In this document: in pieces, positions 59,426 through 64,000 of the stretch
Numbering within the stretch: position 1 is the first letter of the stretch
Layout: the number at the start of each line of letters is the position of its first letter
Assembly (NCBI RefSeq): GCF_022788715.1
Contig: NZ_CP085167.1
Coordinates: forward strand, 1,175,001 to 1,239,000
Reading direction: 5' to 3'
Length of the DNA stretch: 64,000 bases
From: Sulfitobacter sp. DSM 110093
Lineage (GTDB): Bacteria > Pseudomonadota > Alphaproteobacteria > Rhodobacterales > Rhodobacteraceae
The notes under the pieces: generated by a model
Databases searched by the model: none
The model's input: the letters and a program-made list of their open reading frames with translations, nothing else
What the model was told of the DNA's origin: nothing
Translations under genes and position numbers: made by a program

Positions 59426-61242
59426 TCGACTGTCACCGATTTCGCCAGATTGCGGGGTTGATCGACATCCGTGCCTTTGGCAACGGCGGTGTGATAGGCC
59501 AGCAACTGCGCCGGAATGGCATAGAGGATCGGGGCAAGCGCATCGGGAACTGGGGGCATTTCGATGCTGAACCAGACGCCCTCATTAGCTTCGGCCTGAC
59601 CTTTGGAATCCGAGATCAAGATCACCTTGCCCTTTCGGGCCATGACCTCTTGCATATTGCTGACGGTCTTGTCGAACAGCGCATCGCGGGGGGCCATGAC
59701 GACCACCGGAACATGCTCATCCACCAGTGCGATGGGGCCGTGCTTCAGTTCACCCGATGCATAAGCTTCGGCGTGTATGTAGCTAATTTCCTTCAGCTTT
59801 AGCGCCCCTTCTAGTGCGAGGGGGTACATCTGACCCCGACCCAAGAACAGCACATCGCGCGCGTGTGAAAGTTTAAGTGCGGCTTCTTGCATCGTGTTGT
59901 TCTGCTCAAGCGCTGTGCTGACGATCGCGGGCAACCCTCGCAGGCCTGAGATGTGATCTGCAAAGGTCTCAGCGGTGATCGCTTCGCGGTCACGCGCGGC
60001 TTTAAGTACCAGCGCAAACAGGACGACCAATTGACAAGTGAAGGCCTTGGTCGAGGCGACCCCAACTTCGACGCCGGCATGGATCGGCAGGGCGTAGTCA
60101 CTTTCACGAGCGATGGAGCTTTCGGGTACGTTGACGACGGAAAGAATGCGCGCTGCCTTGCCTTCGCAATACCGCAGCGCGGCGAGCGTGTCGGCGGTCT
60201 CTCCTGACTGGCTGACAAAAATGGCCAATGTACGCGGCGGGATTGGCGGCTCGCGGTAGCGGAACTCGGATGCCACATCGACTTCAACGGGCAGGCGGGC
60301 GATCTGCTCAAACCAGTATTTCGCCGTAAGGCACGCATAAGACGCGGTGCCGCAAGCCACCATGATGATCCGATCGAACTGCGAAAAATCAATGTCTTGT
60401 GTGCTGATGTTGATCTCGCCTTCGGGCGTCAGATAATGGCCGATCGCTGCACCGATCACGCCGGGCTGTTCAGCGATTTCCTTAGCCATGAAATGCTTGT
60501 GGCCAGCCTTGTCGATGCGGGTGCTGTCAACTTGCACAGTTTTAATCGCGCGATTGACGATTGTACCGTTTCGATCGGTGATTTCGACCGAGGTGCGGGT
60601 GATCACGGCGCAGTCACCTTCTTCGAGATAGGCAATGCGGTTGGTCAGCGGGGCGAGCGCAATTGCGTCGCTGCCGACGTACATTTCGCCTTCACCGTAG
60701 CCGATGGCGAGGGGCGAGCCCTTGCGCGCGGCGATAAGCAGGTCTTCATGCCCATCGAAAAGGAAGGCCAGCGCGAAGGCACCCTCAAGCCGAGCAAGGG
60801 TCTGCTTGGCCGCTTCAATAGGGCCTGCACCCTGAGCCATGTGGTGTTGGGTCAGGAGGGCGACGGTTTCGGTGTCGGTCTCTGTGACCGCCTGCACGCC
60901 ATGCTCAGCTAATTCGGCCCGCAGTTCGCGGAAGTTTTCAATGATCCCGTTGTGTACCACGGCCACGGGCCCGGCTTGGTGCGGGTGCGCATTGGTCACG
61001 CTGGGTGCGCCATGGGTGGCCCAGCGGGTGTGACCGATGCCGGACTTCCCCGCCAGTGGGTCATGCACCAGCGCATCAGAGAGGTTCACCAGTTTGCCCA
61101 GAGCGCGGCGTCGGTCGAGTTTGCCGTCGTTCAGCGTGGCAATGCCCGCGCTGTCGTAGCCGCGATATTCAAGACGTTTGAGCGATTCAACGAGGATAGG
61201 CGCAACTTCGTGGTTGCCGAGCACCCCTACAATTCCACACAT
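59422..61242 (-). CDS. glmS: Glutamine--fructose-6-phosphate aminotransferase GlmS
   Basis: A 606-residue enzyme that makes glucosamine-6-phosphate for wall and LPS sugars. The N-terminal glutaminase starts with the catalytic Cys (MCGIVGVLGNHEVAPIL); two SIS isomerase domains follow (ACGTASYACLTAKYWFEQ, FVSQSGETADTLAALRYCEG, and LGRGQMYPLALEGALKLKE). It starts 2 bp after the glmU stop, so no glmS ribozyme leader is present. Overlaps alkD by 4 bases. Confidence 0.97.
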   Translation of the reverse strand: MCGIVGVLGNHEVAPILVESLKRLEYRGYDSAGIATLNDGKLDRRRALGKLVNLSDALVHDPLAGKSGIGHTRWATHGAPSVTNAHPHQAGPVAVVHNGIIENFRELRAELAEHGVQAVTETDTETVALLTQHHMAQGAGPIEAAKQTLARLEGAFALAFLFDGHEDLLIAARKGSPLAIGYGEGEMYVGSDAIALAPLTNRIAYLEEGDCAVITRTSVEITDRNGTIVNRAIKTVQVDSTRIDKAGHKHFMAKEIAEQPGVIGAAIGHYLTPEGEINISTQDIDFSQFDRIIMVACGTASYACLTAKYWFEQIARLPVEVDVASEFRYREPPIPPRTLAIFVSQSGETADTLAALRYCEGKAARILSVVNVPESSIARESDYALPIHAGVEVGVASTKAFTCQLVVLFALVLKAARDREAITAETFADHISGLRGLPAIVSTALEQNNTMQEAALKLSHARDVLFLGRGQMYPLALEGALKLKEISYIHAEAYASGELKHGPIALVDEHVPVVVMAPRDALFDKTVSNMQEVMARKGKVILISDSKGQAEANEGVWFSIEMPPVPDALAPILYAIPAQLLAYHTAVAKGTDVDQPRNLAKSVTVE

Positions 61243-61244
61243 TT

Positions 61245-62597
61245 TTAGCTGCCCCTCTGCATTTTCGCCTTCTTGGCCTTTAGAATATCGAACATTTTGC
61301 GCGCCATACCGGGTTTTTCGACCTGCGGGGCGCGGGACAGAGCCAGCGCCTCTGGTTCCACGTCCGATGTGATGACTGACCCGCTGCCCGTCATGGCCCC
61401 GTCACCGATGGTGACGGGTGCGACCAGCATCGTGTTCGACCCAATGAATGCGCCCGCGCCGATGGTGGTGTGATGTTTCATCACCCCGTCATAATTGCAG
61501 GTGATCGTGCCCGCCCCGATGTTGCTCCGCGCGCCAACGGTCGCATCGCCAATGTAACTCAGATGGTTCACTTTGGCCCCTTCGGCGATCTGAGCGTTCT
61601 TTACTTCGACAAAGTTGCCGATGCGCACGTCTTCGGCCAGTTCCGCGCCGGGGCGCAGGCGGGCGTAAGGGCCGACCACGCCGCCGCGTGAGACATGGCA
61701 ACCCTCGAGGTGCGAGAAGGCGCGGATCGTGGTGCCGGATTCAACGGTGACATTCGGGCCGAAGACGACATTCGGCTCCACCACTGTGTCGCGGCCAATA
61801 TAGGTATCGCGGGCAAGAAAAACGGTTTCAGGCGCGATCAGTGTCACGCCGTCCTCCATCAAAAGCGCACGGGCGCGGGATTGGAACGCAGCCTCGGCCC
61901 GAGCGAGGTCCGCGCGGGAGTTCACGCCCATCGTCTCGGCCTCGGCACAGGTAACAACGGTCGCACTGCGCCCCTCGGCGCGGGCGAGGCCGATGATATC
62001 GGTGAGGTAGTATTCTTCGGAAGCGTTGTCGTTGCCAACTTTGTCGATCAAATCGAACAGCAGTTCGGATTTACAGGCCACGACGCCAGAGTTGCACAGG
62101 GTGATGGCGCGTTCCTCCGGAGAGGCGTCCTTGAATTCGACGATCCGCTCCAGCGCGTCGCCCTGCATCACCAGCCGGCCATAGCGGGCGGGATCTGCGG
62201 CCTCGAACCCCAGAACCACCACATCATGGTTCGCAAGCGCCTCTTGCATCTTTTCGAGTGTTTCAGGTTGGACGAAAGGGGTATCGCCATAGAGCACCAG
62301 CGCCATGCCGTCGAACCCGTCCAGCGCCGGGCGGGCCTGGGCCACCGCATGGGCTGTGCCTAGCTGCTCGGTCTGCTCGACCACCTGCGCATCCTCGTCA
62401 AAGAGGGTGGCCGCCGCACGCACCTGATCAGCACCATGGCCCGCCACCACCACCGTATGACGCGGAGCGAGCATAGCGCCCGCAGCCATAGCGTGTTCCA
62501 GCAACGGGGCAGAGGCGACCCGGTGCAGCACCTTCGGCAGGTCCGAGTTCATCCGTGTCCCCTTGCCTGCGGCAAGGATGATCAGTGCAGTATCCAT
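61245..62597 (-). CDS. glmU: Bifunctional GlcN-1-P acetyltransferase / uridylyltransferase GlmU
   Basis: A 450-residue two-domain enzyme making UDP-GlcNAc. The N-terminal pyrophosphorylase begins IILAAGKGTRMNSDLPKVLH (~6-25) with LYGDTPFV. The C-terminal left-handed beta-helix has hexapeptide repeats (VTVESGTTIRAFSHLEG, SNIGAGTITCNYDGVMKH with the catalytic region). Together with GlmS and the mur genes it feeds peptidoglycan and lipid A precursors. Confidence 0.97.
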   Translation of the reverse strand: MDTALIILAAGKGTRMNSDLPKVLHRVASAPLLEHAMAAGAMLAPRHTVVVAGHGADQVRAAATLFDEDAQVVEQTEQLGTAHAVAQARPALDGFDGMALVLYGDTPFVQPETLEKMQEALANHDVVVLGFEAADPARYGRLVMQGDALERIVEFKDASPEERAITLCNSGVVACKSELLFDLIDKVGNDNASEEYYLTDIIGLARAEGRSATVVTCAEAETMGVNSRADLARAEAAFQSRARALLMEDGVTLIAPETVFLARDTYIGRDTVVEPNVVFGPNVTVESGTTIRAFSHLEGCHVSRGGVVGPYARLRPGAELAEDVRIGNFVEVKNAQIAEGAKVNHLSYIGDATVGARSNIGAGTITCNYDGVMKHHTTIGAGAFIGSNTMLVAPVTIGDGAMTGSGSVITSDVEPEALALSRAPQVEKPGMARKMFDILKAKKAKMQRGS

Positions 62598-62735
62598 GTA
62601 AATCTCTTTGTCCTTCAGCTTGCATTCTCTTTACGCGCTTCGCACAAAGGCGCAAGGCCACCGCCCATCAAACTAGGTTGCGGTCTGCAACACGAAGCCA
62701 TTTTGCAAGGCGGGGTTCCGCCCAAGGAGTACCCA

Positions 62736-63410
62736 ATGAAGACAGTCGTTTTCGATCTCGACGGCACGTTGGCCGATACCTCGGGCGATCTGATCGCCGC
62801 CGCCAATGCCTGTTTCCGCGACATGGGCGAGGGCGATGTGCTGGTCCATGCAGAAGATGCGGGCACCGCGCTGCGCGGCGGGCGGGCAATGCTCACGTTG
62901 GGCATGAAAAAACTTGGCCGCGCTAATGATGCGGCGACGATTGACCGCTACTATCCGATGTTGCTTGACGCCTATAAACGCGAAATTGACACCCATACGA
63001 TCCTCTACCCCGGCGCGATGGAGGCCGTGGCCGCGCTGAAGGCCGCAGGCTACCGTGTGGCGATCTGCACCAACAAACCCGAAGCATTGGCGGAGCTGCT
63101 GCTCACCCGGCTCGGCGTGCGGGATGCCTTTGGCGCGATGTTGGGGGCGGATAGTGTGGCCGTGCGCAAGCCTGATCCGGAACATCTTTTTGAAACCGCT
63201 CGCCGGGCAGGCGGCGATCCGGCGCAGTGCGTTTTGATCGGCGACAGTGATACCGACCGCAACACCGCCCGCGCGGCGGGGGTGCCCTGTGTGCTTGTCA
63301 CCTTTGGCCCCTCGGGGGAGGATATGGCGGCGCTGGAGCCTGAGGCGTTGCTGAATGATTTTGTCGACCTGCCGGGGCTTATTGAGCAGCTTATCGGCAA
63401 AGCCGCCTGA
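62736..63410 (+). CDS. HAD-family hydrolase, phosphoglycolate phosphatase-like
   Basis: A 224-residue HAD hydrolase. Motif I FDLDGTLADTS (DxD, ~5-15), motif II CTNKPEAL (~108), motif IV GDSDTDRNTARAAG (~168). It has a helical cap in residues ~16-80 typical of Gph and may hydrolyse 2-phosphoglycolate or another small phosphomonoester. AAGGAG ribosome site before ATG 62736. Its TGA overlaps the following DegT gene ATG by one base. Confidence 0.9.
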   Translation: MKTVVFDLDGTLADTSGDLIAAANACFRDMGEGDVLVHAEDAGTALRGGRAMLTLGMKKLGRANDAATIDRYYPMLLDAYKREIDTHTILYPGAMEAVAALKAAGYRVAICTNKPEALAELLLTRLGVRDAFGAMLGADSVAVRKPDPEHLFETARRAGGDPAQCVLIGDSDTDRNTARAAGVPCVLVTFGPSGEDMAALEPEALLNDFVDLPGLIEQLIGKAA

Positions 63411-64000
63411 TGGCCGAGCGCTTCACCGGCAGTTTCACCCAGCAAGAGCCGATCCCTGACGAGGCGATTGAGGCGGCGGTGGCGGTGATGCGCAGTGGCC
63501 GTTTGCACCGCTACAATACCGTGCCGGGCGAGGTGGCCGAGGTGGCGCTGCTGGAGCAAGAATTCGCCGCCATAATGGGTTCCAAATATTGCCTCGCTGT
63601 GGCGTCGGGGGGCTATGCGATGTCCACCGCGTTGCGGGCCGTAGGGGTGAAACCGGGGGACCGAGTGCTGACCAATGCCTTCACGCTCGCTCCGGTGCCG
63701 GGGGCGATTGCAGCGCTCGGGGCGGTGCCGGTTTTTGTCGACGTGACTGAGCGGTTGGTGATCGACCTTGATGATCTGGCTGCCAAAGCGGATCAGGCCG
63801 ATGTGCTGCTTCTAAGCCATATGCGCGGGCATCTGGTGGATATGGACGCGCTGACGGCGCTTTGTGATCAGCATGGCATCGCGGTGGTTGAGGATTGCGC
63901 CCATACGATGGGGGCGGCTTGGAACGGCAAGGCTTCGGGCACCCAAGGCAAAGTCGGCTGTTTTTCCTGTCAGACCTATAAACATGTGAACGCGGGCGAA
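63410..64000 (+). CDS. DegT/DnrJ/EryC1/StrS family aminotransferase, 5' part
   Basis: The frame opens at ATG 63410, one base before the HAD stop ends, and runs to the window edge with 197 codons and no stop, so the C-terminal half is missing. The read protein begins MAERFTGSFTQQEPIPDEA and has LTNAFTLAPVPGAIAALGAVPVF, VVEDCAHTMGAAWNGK (PLP-contact Asp) and FSCQTYKHVNAGE with the likely PLP-lysine. Family members aminate keto-sugars. The translational coupling with an HAD phosphatase suggests one pathway. Confidence 0.85.
   Translation, partial: MAERFTGSFTQQEPIPDEAIEAAVAVMRSGRLHRYNTVPGEVAEVALLEQEFAAIMGSKYCLAVASGGYAMSTALRAVGVKPGDRVLTNAFTLAPVPGAIAALGAVPVFVDVTERLVIDLDDLAAKADQADVLLLSHMRGHLVDMDALTALCDQHGIAVVEDCAHTMGAAWNGKASGTQGKVGCFSCQTYKHVNAGE

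Noticed and set aside
61243..61300. glmS ribozyme leader
   Set aside because: Only 2 bases separate glmU and glmS, so there is no room for the ribozyme leader.

Overview
The window looks like chromosomal core sequence of a marine alphaproteobacterium of the Rhodobacterales (Roseobacter group; a Sulfitobacter-like genus is plausible, not proven). Pointers are the order ftsW-murG-murC-(small membrane genes)-murB-ddl-ftsQ-ftsA-ftsZ-lpxC-bamD-recN, the aerobic cobaltochelatase genes cobS/cobT next to a J-domain gene and bolA, the DUF2484, DUF427 and DUF3422 families, and a long-linker FtsZ. Genes are tightly packed and mostly high in GC. I see no rRNA, tRNA, CRISPR array, prophage or intact insertion sequence.

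Layout. 1-300: 3' end of a redoxin gene. 484-14967: cell division and envelope block on the + strand, running through peptidoglycan precursor synthesis (murG, murC, murB, ddl), divisome (ftsW, ftsQ, ftsA, ftsZ), lipid A (lpxC), outer membrane assembly (bamD) and DNA repair (recN), with three tiny membrane-protein genes between murC and murB. 15030-16715: ClC-type chloride transporter. 16723-23940: cobT-pepP-DUF427 and J-protein-cobS on the - strand, with a PRC-barrel protein gene and bolA on the + strand. 23950-31847: mostly - strand housekeeping genes (DUF4177, thioesterase, gatB, an unrecognised 424-residue protein, pepN with a small membrane protein) and a + strand lytic-transglycosylase-like gene. 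31950-37706: small membrane protein, malate synthase G, a class I glutamine amidotransferase-like hydrolase, a divergent RAYT-family protein lacking its expected catalytic residues, an SDR dehydrogenase and a small outer-membrane beta-barrel. 37961-42468: pntAB transhydrogenase and DUF3422. 42404-43477: YeeE/YedE sulfur transporter.

43686-54747 is the most coherent metabolic locus: an oligopeptide-type ABC transporter (binding protein and two permeases on -, a fused double ATPase on +), an ArgE-like deacetylase, a DAO-family FAD oxidoreductase and two tandem M20 amidohydrolases. Together they suggest uptake of short peptides or N-acylated amino compounds, cytoplasmic deacylation and oxidation of the released amino acid. 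54805-58148 (-) is moaA-waaA-glycosyltransferase, joining molybdopterin synthesis to LPS core synthesis. 58234-62597 holds a small lipoprotein gene (+) and glmU-glmS-alkD (-). The right edge carries an HAD phosphatase gene overlapping the start of a DegT-family aminotransferase that runs off the window.

No clearly new multi-gene system stands out. The most unusual items are the RAYT-like protein with substituted HUH and tyrosine positions just downstream of a perfect TTAA-N7-TTAA (CtrA-type) site, the DUF2484 pair embedded in the mur cluster, the transporter/M20/oxidase locus, and several strong unassigned hairpins and dyads.
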